Of a stretch of 50,887 bases of DNA, positions 35,927 to 43,673 are shown one piece after another (positions within the stretch are counted from its first letter, which is position 1; each line of letters opens with the position of its first letter). The notes under the pieces were generated by a model. That model saw only the letters and a list, made by a program, of their open reading frames with translations. It did not search any database and was not told where the DNA came from. Both the position numbers and the translations under genes were made by a program. This DNA comes from Mediterranea massiliensis (GTDB lineage: Bacteria > Bacteroidota > Bacteroidia > Bacteroidales > Bacteroidaceae), in NCBI RefSeq assembly GCF_900128475.1, contig NZ_LT635839.1, positions 63,578-114,464 on the forward strand, given 5' to 3'.

Positions 35927-36148
35927 TCAATACTCCTCTTCGTTGAAGAAGAAATCTTCCTTGCTGGGATAATCAGGCCAAATATCCTCAATGCTTTCAT
36001 ATATTTCGCCTTCATCTTCCATCTCCTGAAGATTTTCTATCACTTCAAGCGGAGCACCCGAACGCATGGCATAATCAATCAATTCATCCTTAGTTGCCGG
36101 CCAAGGGGCATCTTCCAGTTTAGACGCCAATTCCAATGTCCAATACAT
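35927..36148 (-). CDS. DUF2795 domain protein
   Basis: A 73-residue acidic protein, MYWTLELASKLEDAPWPATK followed by KDELIDYAMRSGAPLEVIENL and an Asp/Glu-rich tail. The W-P-A-TK-EL--YA pattern is that of DUF2795. The function of this family is unknown, but it is widespread in Bacteroidales. It stands alone with its own probable terminator. Confidence 0.85.
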   Translation of the reverse strand: MYWTLELASKLEDAPWPATKDELIDYAMRSGAPLEVIENLQEMEDEGEIYESIEDIWPDYPSKEDFFFNEEEY

Positions 36149-36225
36149 AGTCTTTAAGCGTTAAAATTATTCGTAAACAATCAGTTCTTTTTCTCAATTT
36201 TTCGGCAAATGTATAACAAAAAATA

Positions 36226-36786
36226 TCACTTGCAACTTTTCTGCCAAAATATTTCGTCTTTTTTATTGTCCAGATTGATTTTCCGGGACAAAACGAACAG
36301 ATAATCGGACAAACGGTTGATAAAAGCCAGCAATTCGGCCGAAACGGCGACTTCCTCCGCCAGGGCCAGGATGCGGCGTTCGGCCCGCCTGCACACCGTC
36401 CTGCACACGTGGCAAAGGGCTGCTCCCTCGTCGCCGCCCGGCAGGACAAATGCTGTCAGAGGTGGCACGAGGCTGTCCAGACGGTCGATCTCCGCCTCCA
36501 CCTCCGCCACGTGTTCGGGGGTGATGATGCTTACCGCCCGAAGTTCTGTTTTTTCGCTGTCGGTGGCCAGGTAACTGCCCACCACGAACAGCTCGTTCTG
36601 TATCCACTGGACAAAGGCCAGGTCGTCGGCCGTCAGGCGTGCAGCCAGCAGCCCCAGGAAAGAATTCAGTTCGTCGACCGTGCCATACGCCTCCAGGCGG
36701 GCATGTGTTTTGGGGACGCGCGTCCCTCCTACCAGCGACGTCTTGCCTGCGTCGCCCGTGCGGGTGTATATCAGACTTTTCTTCAT
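36226..36786 (-). CDS. PduO-type ATP:cob(I)alamin adenosyltransferase
   Basis: A 186-residue enzyme of the PduO/MMAB type. The N-terminus [20 protein letters not shown] binds [18 protein letters not shown] is the conserved helix, and [17 protein letters not shown] with [16 protein letters not shown] forms the active-site trimer interface. It makes adenosylcobalamin, the cofactor of methylmalonyl-CoA mutase in Bacteroidota propionate formation. Followed on the same strand by the DUF2795 gene. Confidence 0.95.
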   Translation of the reverse strand: MKKSLIYTRTGDAGKTSLVGGTRVPKTHARLEAYGTVDELNSFLGLLAARLTADDLAFVQWIQNELFVVGSYLATDSEKTELRAVSIITPEHVAEVEAEIDRLDSLVPPLTAFVLPGGDEGAALCHVCRTVCRRAERRILALAEEVAVSAELLAFINRLSDYLFVLSRKINLDNKKDEIFWQKSCK

Positions 36787-36825
36787 AAATCCGTTGTTTT
36801 TTAAGCATTAAACAGCCCGAAGGCC

Positions 36826-37458
36826 TTAAAAGTTTACCAAATAATGTTGTTTTATCTTCGTCCGGTCGAAGAAGAGGATGCCCAGGTCGTAGAGGTCGAA
36901 GGAGATGCCGCACCGTTCGTCCCGCCTCATCGCATCCCACAGCCGGTGCATGGCCTTCGTGTAGCGGATGCCCTCGATGACGAACACCGAGCGGCCGCGC
37001 GTGCGCCCCACGCACTGCCGGAACACCTCTTCCACAAAGTCGGGACGGCGCCAGTCGTGCAGGTACAGGAAGTCCACCGGCACACCGGCCTCCAGGAACA
37101 GCTCGTCCAGCCCGGCCGCAGGCGTATAGACGGCTCCTTCCCGCGCGGCCTTCAGGTAGAGGGCCGAGGCCGAGAGCCGTCCGGCATCGACCACCGTCTC
37201 CGGCTGGGCATAGTTCACCAGGCGGAACAGCAGCCGCTTCACCTTGAGCGATTCGCCCCGCCAGCCCCTGGGCTGCCGCGACGCCTGCCGTTTTTCCTCT
37301 TCCAGCAGGGATGCGTATTTATAATAAGGTGCAGCCTCGTAGACGACGCCCGTAATGAGATGGAAAGCAAAAGGCGAATGCACCCCATAGCCCCGCCGAT
37401 AGCGGAAACGGGCCAGCCACACGAAAGGCCGTCTGCACAATAAAGATATCTGGTTCAT
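36826..37458 (-). CDS. Methyltransferase-like hypothetical protein
   Basis: A 210-residue protein. The N-terminal FRYRRGYGVHSPFAFHLITG followed by VVYE is characteristic of a Bacteroidota family with a degenerate O-methyltransferase fold. The region ETVVDAGRLSASALYLKAA sits where a SAM-binding GxGxG would be, but the glycines are lost, so catalytic activity is doubtful. The end ISFDLYDLGILFFDRTKIKQ resembles the last strands of such enzymes. Forty bases upstream of the cobalamin gene on the same strand. Confidence 0.7.
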   Translation of the reverse strand: MNQISLLCRRPFVWLARFRYRRGYGVHSPFAFHLITGVVYEAAPYYKYASLLEEEKRQASRQPRGWRGESLKVKRLLFRLVNYAQPETVVDAGRLSASALYLKAAREGAVYTPAAGLDELFLEAGVPVDFLYLHDWRRPDFVEEVFRQCVGRTRGRSVFVIEGIRYTKAMHRLWDAMRRDERCGISFDLYDLGILFFDRTKIKQHYLVNF

Positions 37459-37542
37459 GCTCCTGACATATTTTTACACTTGCAAAGATAAAAGAATCTG
37501 TCTGAAAACCATCTGCCGCCCCCACTTTTTGTAACTGTCCGC

Positions 37543-38298
37543 TCAAAGCAGGTGCAGTTCCCTGGCCACCCGGCAGGCCTCTATGGAGTTCCGGGTTCCC
37601 AACTTGTTCAAGATTTCCTGCCGATGGCGGCTGACGGTATGGACGCTGATCGAAAGGCGGTCTGCAATCTCCTTGCTGGGCAGCCCTTTGTCGATCAGGG
37701 AGAGTATCTGCTTCTCGCGGGCAGACAGTATCATCGCGCCATGACGTTCGCCCAGCTCCTCCGTACGGCCCGTCACAGAATGAACGATGAACGCCCCGGC
37801 AGACATATCGAACACCAGGGGGCTGTACAGGCACAAGGCCAGCCACAGCGTGCCGCTGGAGGAAATCGGAATATAGAACATCCGGTGCAGCACGGGCACA
37901 TAACCGTTCGTGACGGTCTTCATGCGAAGCCGCCCCTGCAGATAATAGTCGCCACGCTTCCCCGGAGGCAGCTGACGGACAAAATGGAAAAAGCAAAGCT
38001 CGTGCAGATGCTTCCCGGCCAGGTCGTCGGGATGGACCAGCCGGAAAAGGTTCTCCTCCCAGATGGAAGCGATCGTGTCGTCCTTCTGAGCCTCCCCGAT
38101 GCCCAGCATCCGCGCAAACCCTCCATAGTAGATGTAGCTGACGCGGGCACGCAGGTCGCTCAGCACGGCCACGGCATTTTCCATCCGCGCATAGTTGCGG
38201 GCCACCTCCCTGTAACGTTCCAGCACGGAGCTGTCAGGAAGATTCTCCGCAAAGTCCTGTGCAGAAAATTCTCTGTTCAATCGGTCTACGGTATCCAT
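37543..38298 (-). CDS. LuxR-family transcriptional regulator
   Basis: A 251-residue protein. The C-terminal HTH, residues about 192-251, reads LSAREKQILSLIDKGLPSKE, IADRLSISVHTVSRHRQEIL and NKLGTRNSIEA, a standard GerE/LuxR domain. The N-terminal part (VSYIYYGGFARMLGIG, HPDDLAGKHLHEL, LHRMFYIPISSSGTLWLALC) resembles a PAS-like sensor. No response-regulator aspartate is seen. Divergent from the acetyltransferase gene, which it may control. Confidence 0.85.
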   Translation of the reverse strand: MDTVDRLNREFSAQDFAENLPDSSVLERYREVARNYARMENAVAVLSDLRARVSYIYYGGFARMLGIGEAQKDDTIASIWEENLFRLVHPDDLAGKHLHELCFFHFVRQLPPGKRGDYYLQGRLRMKTVTNGYVPVLHRMFYIPISSSGTLWLALCLYSPLVFDMSAGAFIVHSVTGRTEELGERHGAMILSAREKQILSLIDKGLPSKEIADRLSISVHTVSRHRQEILNKLGTRNSIEACRVARELHLL

Positions 38299-38389
38299 CG
38301 GCCAGCCATAAAATGGTTATTTATAATCATTGTACATGAGGCCGCAAAGGCCTATCTTTGCAAAAGTAACAAAAAAAGATCATTATCTC

Positions 38390-38974
38390 ATGGCAAGCGA
38401 AAAGGAAAAGTGCCTCCGGGGCAAATTATACGACGCCAACCACGACCCGGAGCTGATAGCCGAAAGGCAGCTGTGCAAGGACCAATGCTACGCATACAAC
38501 CAACTGCCGCCTTCGGAAACCCGGCGGAGAACGGAGCTGCTGAAAGCCCTGCTGGGGAAAACGGGGGAAGACTTCCTGATAGAGCAACCCTTCTTCTGCG
38601 ACTACGGCTACAACATCGAAATCGGCGAACACTTCTATGCCAACATGAATTGCGTCATCCTGGACGAGGCCAAGGTCCGCTTCGGCGACCATGTGTTCAT
38701 CGCGCCCAACTGCGGTTTCTATACGGCCGGCCATCCTTTCGACATCGGGCAGCGGAACAGCGGGCTGGAATATGCCCGCCCCATCACCGTCGGCAACAAC
38801 GTATGGATCGGGGCACAGGTCTGCGTCCTGCCCGGCGTCACCATCGGCGACAATTGCGTCATCGGTGCCGGGAGCGTTGTCAACAGAGACATTCCGGCCG
38901 GTACGCTGGCCGTAGGCAACCCCTGCCGCGTCGTCCGGCAACTGACGGACTCAGAAAAGAAATCCATACAATAA
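38390..38974 (+). CDS. maa: Maltose O-acetyltransferase-like hexapeptide acetyltransferase
   Basis: From the start MASEKEKCLRGKLYDANHDP, 194 residues. The N-terminal Mac domain and the left-handed beta-helix (CVILDEAKVRFGDHVFIAPN, PITVGNNVWIGAQVCVLPGV, TIGDNCVIGAGSVVNRDIPAG) are those of the Maa/NodL/LacA group, with the catalytic His in YTAGHPFDI. It transfers acetyl from acetyl-CoA to a sugar. A -7 box TATCTTTG lies at 38353-38360. Followed after 13 bp by the DUF1349 gene. Confidence 0.92.
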   Translation: MASEKEKCLRGKLYDANHDPELIAERQLCKDQCYAYNQLPPSETRRRTELLKALLGKTGEDFLIEQPFFCDYGYNIEIGEHFYANMNCVILDEAKVRFGDHVFIAPNCGFYTAGHPFDIGQRNSGLEYARPITVGNNVWIGAQVCVLPGVTIGDNCVIGAGSVVNRDIPAGTLAVGNPCRVVRQLTDSEKKSIQ

Positions 38975-38987
38975 ACATTTTATCACC

Positions 38988-39650
38988 ATGAAGAAATCAA
39001 TCGTATTGAGCGGACTGCTGCTTGCCGCCTCCTGCTGGACCTGCATGGCCCAATCGCTGGAGAAAATGCAGTGGTTCAACGAACCGGAACACTGGGAAAT
39101 CAAAGACAACGCACTTTCGATGGATGTCACGTCCCAGACCGACTACTGGCGCATCTCCCACTACGGGTTTACCGTCGACGACGCCCCGTTTCTGTACACC
39201 TTGCGCGGAGGGGAGTTCGAAGTCAAGGTCAAGATTTCGGGCGACTACAAGACCCGCTTCGACCAGTCGGGCCTGATGCTGCGCATCGACCACGAAAACT
39301 ACATCAAGGCCGGCATCGAGTTTGTGGACGGGAAGTATAACCTCAGCACCGTCGTCACCCACCACACGAGCGACTGGAGCATCATCCCCCTGGAGAAGCC
39401 CGTACCGTTTGTCTGGATCAAGGCTGTCAGACGGCTGGATGCCGTAGAGATTTTCTATTCTTTCGACGACAAGGAGTACACGATGATGCGCAACGCCTGG
39501 CTGCAGGACAATCATCCGGTCATGGTGGGCATCATGGGCGCCTGCCCCGACGGCAACGGCTTCCAGGCCCGGTTCGAACATTTCACCGTCAAGCACCTGC
39601 CCGACCAGCGCCGGGTGGAATGGCTGAAGAAGAACAGCGCCGGCATGTAA
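38988..39650 (+). CDS. DUF1349 secreted protein
   Basis: A 220-residue exported protein (signal peptide MKKSIVLSGLLLAASCWTCM, ending MA-Q). The mature part is a jelly-roll of DUF1349/concanavalin type with the segments FWRISHYGF-like (DYWRISHYGFTVDDAPFLYT), FDQSGLMLRIDHENYIKAGI and VMVGIMGACPDGNGFQARFE. Members may bind or act on glycans. The gene is probably co-transcribed with the sugar acetyltransferase, and a terminator follows. Confidence 0.85.
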   Translation: MKKSIVLSGLLLAASCWTCMAQSLEKMQWFNEPEHWEIKDNALSMDVTSQTDYWRISHYGFTVDDAPFLYTLRGGEFEVKVKISGDYKTRFDQSGLMLRIDHENYIKAGIEFVDGKYNLSTVVTHHTSDWSIIPLEKPVPFVWIKAVRRLDAVEIFYSFDDKEYTMMRNAWLQDNHPVMVGIMGACPDGNGFQARFEHFTVKHLPDQRRVEWLKKNSAGM

Positions 39651-39703
39651 CGACGGACGGCCTGAGAGGCAGAGTAAAACAAAAATCGGAGAACAGCAAG
39701 CGA

Positions 39704-39740
39704 CCCGTCATTGACAGAATCCATCTCAATGACGGGTTTT
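39704..39740 (+). terminator. Terminator after the DUF1349 gene
   Basis: CCCGTCATTGA (39704-39714) pairs perfectly with TCAATGACGGG (39726-39736), followed by four T. Confidence 0.85.
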
Positions 39741-39776
39741 CCGTCCTCAACAGAGAGAACAATCTGCTTCCCCGCA

Positions 39777-40586
39777 TCAGAACATAAAACCAAATCCTTT
39801 CTTTTGTGAAGCATCAAACCGCTCAATCTCCACAGAGAGCGTTTTTCTCAACTGCCCGGCCATGAAGTCCAAGAATGGCTGATTAACTTCTTCTTCCTGC
39901 GACTGCCGCAAGGCAGAAATATACTCTTCCCTGTCCTCCTTGAATATCTTGGTTGGGAAGAGGTTGTAGCAGAACTGAATGTAATTCATCAGCAGACGGG
40001 CGGTCCTACCATTACCATCTACCCACGGATGAATGGTTACCAAATTGAGGTGAGCATTGAAACTCAATTCGTATTGTTCCCGAAACGTTCCCACAGCTTT
40101 TTGCTTTTCCTGCAATAAAGCGCACAGCTCCTCTACTTTGGCAGGAACTTTCTGATAATTCATATAAGAACGGCCGCCCACACCAGCCGTCACGCCGCAC
40201 AAACGAAATTCACCTTTGGAAGAATCAAAGGAGCCACCCATTACATTGTGTACGCCGCCTGTCGTACGCATCAACATGGCATTCAATTGCTGTAAAAATG
40301 CCGATGTGACGGGCTCTTTACGTTTGGCTTCCTCTTTCGCAAGGCCGTATGCATTCTTCAAGTCCTCGTTCATCAAATGATACACCAATGGCTTTCCTTT
40401 GGCAGTCACCCCCTCATCGAAAAGCATTTGTGCTTCTGCTTCGGTGAGTGTTGAACCTTCAATCGCTGTAGAATGGGTAATAAGAGAATAGAGGTAGTAC
40501 TTCTCATAGTCCACCGCTTCACTGATACCAAGTTGCAGAAACTTCTGGTACAACTGTTCAATCTCCTGCCAAACACCTTGTTCCAT
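39777..40586 (-). CDS. Fic domain protein (class II, self-inhibited)
   Basis: A 269-residue Fic protein. The catalytic motif HPWVDGNGRTARLLMN (His186 to Arg194) matches HPFxxGNGRxxR. An N-terminal inhibitory helix with STAIEG (Ser39 to Gly44, pattern S/T-x3-E-G) makes it class II, self-inhibited. It should transfer AMP, or another NMP, to a protein; the target is unknown. No separate antitoxin is needed in this class. Composition is more AT-rich than the genes to the left. It adjoins the integrated element, so it may be accessory DNA. Confidence 0.92.
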   Translation of the reverse strand: MEQGVWQEIEQLYQKFLQLGISEAVDYEKYYLYSLITHSTAIEGSTLTEAEAQMLFDEGVTAKGKPLVYHLMNEDLKNAYGLAKEEAKRKEPVTSAFLQQLNAMLMRTTGGVHNVMGGSFDSSKGEFRLCGVTAGVGGRSYMNYQKVPAKVEELCALLQEKQKAVGTFREQYELSFNAHLNLVTIHPWVDGNGRTARLLMNYIQFCYNLFPTKIFKEDREEYISALRQSQEEEVNQPFLDFMAGQLRKTLSVEIERFDASQKKGFGFMF

Positions 40587-40614
40587 AGACTTTTATTATA
40601 TGCATTTTTCCTCT

Positions 40615-40646
40615 CAAAGGTACTGCATTTGTCTTGCGTAACCAAA
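40615..40646 (-). promoter_or_regulatory. Promoter of the Fic gene
   Basis: Minus strand TTTG (40643-40646), 20 nt, TACCTTTG (40615-40622), a perfect consensus match 28 bp before the start codon. Confidence 0.85.
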
Positions 40647-40718
40647 GAAAACAAAGACTTACAACTCCATTTTTTTGCAAATGCAGGAAGGATAAGAGAT
40701 AAATCAGACAAATAAAAA

Positions 40719-40751
40719 GAGCCAAGTATCGAATTATCAAATACTTAGCTC
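40719..40751. terminator. Hairpin at the left end of the mobile element
   Basis: GAGCCAAGTAT (40719-40729) and ATACTTAGCTC (40741-40751) pair with one mismatch and are flanked by A5 on the left and CTTCTT on the right. It belongs to no gene next to it and may be a leftover terminator of a gene displaced by the insertion. Confidence 0.5.
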
Positions 40752-40903
40752 TTCTTAGTACCCAGACCCGGTACAGCCCATAGAAACCATAGGAAAATAA
40801 AAGAATTTATCTTCCTTATTATCAATGACTTGCGTGTTTCTTATTTTCTCCATTTTTGCCATATTTTGCCCATTTTCTGTTATTCAGTACACTTTTAGTA
40901 CGC

Positions 40904-40933
40904 TTTGAAATTCCGATTTCTTTTGTACCTTTG
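40904..40933 (+). promoter_or_regulatory. Integrase promoter
   Basis: TTTG (40904-40907), 18 nt, TACCTTTG (40926-40933). An 80-base leader follows. It contains a TCCCG/CGGGA hairpin and a six-codon reading frame (ATG at 40984, stop TAA at 41002-41004). Confidence 0.7.
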
Positions 40934-41016
40934 CAACATCGGAAAACAAAAGGAAATCAATTATTTAGTGTAATCTCCCGGTTATGGTATCTGAATCGGG
41001 ATAAAACCTCTAAGCA

Positions 41017-42243
41017 ATGGCAAAGTTAGAAAATAAAACGAAAGAAAACCCCAAATTGGAGCAAAATAAACTTTCGGATGGCAGAATCAGCCTTTATCTG
41101 GAGTATTATTTGGGCAGGGAGGAAAAGCCTGTGCTGGACGAAAACGGCAATCAGGTGTACTACGATAGCGGGAAGATGCAAGGAAAGCCAAAATTCGCAG
41201 TCAAACATCATAGGCGAAAAGAAAACCTTAGCCTGTATCTGATAGACAAGCCCCGTACCCCTGCGGAACGCCAGCAGAACAAGGAAACATTGGAGCTTGC
41301 CGTAAGGATACGCGCGGAACGTGAACAGGAGTTCAAGGAAAGCATGTTGGGGTATCGCCTGAAAAAAGACCGGAACGTGAATTTCTTGGATTATTTTCAA
41401 GCCTATATCAATGACTACACCAAGAAGGACATTCGGATGGTGCAAATCGCGCTCAGCCGATTCAAGGATTTTTTGCATGAGCATTATCCGATGTATGAGT
41501 TCAGCATCAAGCCCGAACTTATCACAAAGGACATGATGGAGCAGTTTGTGGCTTATTTGCAATCGCGAAGTGTGGGCGAAGGAGCCAAAAGCATCTTCCA
41601 GCGTTTCAAGAAGGTAATCCATTATGCGATTGACCATGATGTGATGTTGAAAGACCCGTGCAAGGGCGTTACCTGCAAGGTGGACAGCCAGATATTGCGC
41701 AAAGACGTGCTTTCGCCGGAGGAAATCCAACGGTTGATAGCGTGTCATTATGAGAACGAGACCCCCAACGTAAGACGCGCGTTCATCTTCTGTCTGTATT
41801 GCGGTTTGCGCTTCTGTGATGTGAAAGACCTTACTTACCGGAATATCGACTATTCCAACAAGAAGTTGCAGTTCGAGCAGACCAAAACCAAAGGACATTC
41901 AGCCAACAGCGGAGTGGTCATTCCGCTCAATGACGGGATTCTTTCGCTTGTGGGGACACCGCCAGATGGCAACAAGGACGCTCTCATTTTCAATTTGCCT
42001 TCTTATGAAAGTTGCTGCAAATCGGTCAAGCGTTGGGTGAAAAGAGCCGGGATAGACAAGCACATCAGCTGGCATTGCGCCCGCCACTCGTTTGCCGTGA
42101 ACATCCTCAACAATGGTGCGAACATCAAGACGGTTGCCAGCCTTTTAGGGCATAGCGGACTGAAACATACGGAGAAATACACCCGTGCGGTGGATAAATT
42201 GAAGGAGGAAGCGATAAACAGCCTGCCGGAATTAAAGTTTTAA
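41017..42243 (+). CDS. Tyrosine-type integrase of the mobile element
   Basis: A 408-residue recombinase of the Bacteroides mobile-element type. It has an N-terminal arm-binding region (ISLYLEYYLGREEKPVLDE onward), a SAM-like core-binding domain (residues about 120-210), and the catalytic domain with Arg265 (YCGLRFCDVKDL), Lys292 (QTKTKGHS), His353 and Arg356 (ISWHCARHSFAV), His379 (LLGHSGLKH) and Tyr388 (TEKYTRAV). It inserts and excises the element at its attachment site. All catalytic residues are intact, so it should be active. Confidence 0.95.
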   Translation: MAKLENKTKENPKLEQNKLSDGRISLYLEYYLGREEKPVLDENGNQVYYDSGKMQGKPKFAVKHHRRKENLSLYLIDKPRTPAERQQNKETLELAVRIRAEREQEFKESMLGYRLKKDRNVNFLDYFQAYINDYTKKDIRMVQIALSRFKDFLHEHYPMYEFSIKPELITKDMMEQFVAYLQSRSVGEGAKSIFQRFKKVIHYAIDHDVMLKDPCKGVTCKVDSQILRKDVLSPEEIQRLIACHYENETPNVRRAFIFCLYCGLRFCDVKDLTYRNIDYSNKKLQFEQTKTKGHSANSGVVIPLNDGILSLVGTPPDGNKDALIFNLPSYESCCKSVKRWVKRAGIDKHISWHCARHSFAVNILNNGANIKTVASLLGHSGLKHTEKYTRAVDKLKEEAINSLPELKF

Positions 42244-42255
42244 CCACAAAAGACT

Positions 42256-42263
42256 TATCTTTG
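42256..42263 (+). promoter_or_regulatory. -7 box directly before the DUF1016 gene
   Basis: TATCTTTG lies five bases before the ATG at 42269, so a transcript from it would be leaderless. A TTTG -33 element is not evident (TTTT in AGTTTTAACC is the nearest). Confidence 0.45.
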
Positions 42264-42268
42264 CAACT

Positions 42269-43411
42269 ATGAACTTTGAAGCATTAGTAAAACATATCAG
42301 CACGATACAAAGCACGTTGCAGGCGCAAGCCGCACACGCTGTAAATCTTGCCCTGACCGCCCGCAACTGGCTCATGGGCTGCTACATCGTAGAGTTTGAA
42401 CAGAACGGGGAAGACCGTGCCGCATACGGCGAACAACTGTTGAAGAAGCTGGAACAGCGGCTGAACGTCAAGGGGCTGAACGAGCGCAGGTTTCGTGAGT
42501 TCCGGCGATTGTACCTTGTTTACCCGCAACTGAAAGAGCCTATTGCACAATACATTGTTTCGCAAAGCCAAATTCGGCACACACTGAGTGCCGAATTCAT
42601 GGAACCAATTCGGCGGTTGCCGTCCGCCGAATCTGCGACAAACATTCGGCGGATGCCGTCCGCCGAATTGAATGACGCAAAAAGATGGATGATTTCGGCT
42701 GACAGGCTCTTTAACAGGCTCACATATTCTAATCTGATGCTTATATCCACGATTGACAACCCGGTAAAAAGAGCCTTTTATGAAATGGAAACCATTCGTG
42801 GATGCTGGTCGTATAAGGAATTGGAACGCCAAATCAACTCCCTCTATTACGAGCGCAGCGGATTGTCAAGGAACAAGGAAGCCCTATCCGCCTTGGTGCA
42901 ACAGCAAGCCGCGCCGTTGCAGCCCAAAGACGTTATCAACACGCCTGTCACATTGGAGTTCTTGGGATTGAACGACCGTGCTTTGGTAACGGAGAGCGAC
43001 TTGGAACAATCCATACTTGACAACCTGCAACGCTTCCTCTTGGAAATGGGACACGGCTTCTGCTTCGAAGCCCGCCAAAAGCGAATCCTGATAGACGGGG
43101 ATTATTTCTTTGCCGACCTCGTGTTCTACCACCGCATCCTGAAATGCCACGTCATCGTAGAATTGAAGATAGACAAGTTCCGCCACGAGTATGCCTCACA
43201 ACTGAACCTGTACCTCAACTACTTCAAGGCGGAAGTGATGCAGCCCGACGACAATCCGCCCGTCGGCATCCTGCTCTGCACCGAAAAGGGCGATACGATG
43301 GTGAAGTACGCCACCGCCGGATTAGACCCCAACATCTTTGTGCGGAAATATATGATAGAACTGCCGTCGGAGGAAGAAATCAAGAAGTTTATCTCGGCTG
43401 CAAACTATTAG
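42269..43411 (+). CDS. DUF1016 (YhcG-type) PDDEXK nuclease
   Basis: A 380-residue protein. The N-terminal DUF1016 domain begins NFEALVKHISTIQSTLQAQA and includes LNERRFREFRRLYLVYPQL; IRGCWSYKELERQINSLYYE is the second conserved part. The C-terminal nuclease domain shows FFADLVFYHRILKCHVIVEL and KIDKF, that is D and ExK of the PD-(D/E)xK fold, and YASQLNLYLNYFKAEV. YhcG-like proteins are common on mobile elements, and the fold is that of Holliday-junction/restriction nucleases. Between the two domains sits a 36-residue insert made of three 12-residue repeats (next entry). It lies 25 bp after the integrase. Confidence 0.9.
   Translation: MNFEALVKHISTIQSTLQAQAAHAVNLALTARNWLMGCYIVEFEQNGEDRAAYGEQLLKKLEQRLNVKGLNERRFREFRRLYLVYPQLKEPIAQYIVSQSQIRHTLSAEFMEPIRRLPSAESATNIRRMPSAELNDAKRWMISADRLFNRLTYSNLMLISTIDNPVKRAFYEMETIRGCWSYKELERQINSLYYERSGLSRNKEALSALVQQQAAPLQPKDVINTPVTLEFLGLNDRALVTESDLEQSILDNLQRFLLEMGHGFCFEARQKRILIDGDYFFADLVFYHRILKCHVIVELKIDKFRHEYASQLNLYLNYFKAEVMQPDDNPPVGILLCTEKGDTMVKYATAGLDPNIFVRKYMIELPSEEEIKKFISAANY
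42571..42678 (+). repeat. Three in-frame 36-bp repeats each with a palindrome
   Basis: Units begin at 42571, 42607 and 42643, exactly 36 bp apart, and encode IRHTLSAEFMEP, IRRLPSAESATN and IRRMPSAELNDA. Each contains an inverted repeat: AATTCGGCAC/GTGCCGAATT in the first, ATTCGGCGG/CCGCCGAAT in the second and third. The units are 12 codons, so the reading frame is kept. Confidence 0.9.
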
Positions 43412-43425
43412 CAATAAAAGTACTA

Positions 43426-43470
43426 CTGGCGAAAAGAGAAGAAATATCCATCCTTTTCTCTTTTCGCCAG
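43426..43470. other. 15-bp hairpin after the DUF1016 gene
   Basis: CTGGCGAAAAGAGAA (43426-43440) is exactly complementary to 43456-43470. It is followed by CACGTTTATT, a weak T run, so it is likely a 3' end or terminator of the integrase/DUF1016 transcript. Confidence 0.7.
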
Positions 43471-43673
43471 CACGTTTATTACTGCCTACAAGAATAGGTT
43501 TAGGTTGGTTTGGGTATATAGACAAAGGAACAAACTAAACTTGTAGATATTTTTAAGGTGCCTATTTTCACCATAAGAGTTAATTTGCTTAAACCTAACG
43601 GGAAAGGAATTGTCTAATAATTGATTAGATTATTCCTTTTCGCTATCTTTGAGTGCTATTAAGATGATAGGTT

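Noticed and set aside
33591..35972. 793-codon plus-strand frame opposite the RecQ-like helicase
   Set aside because: Antisense shadow of a gene with clear helicase motifs; its own sequence has no recognisable fold.
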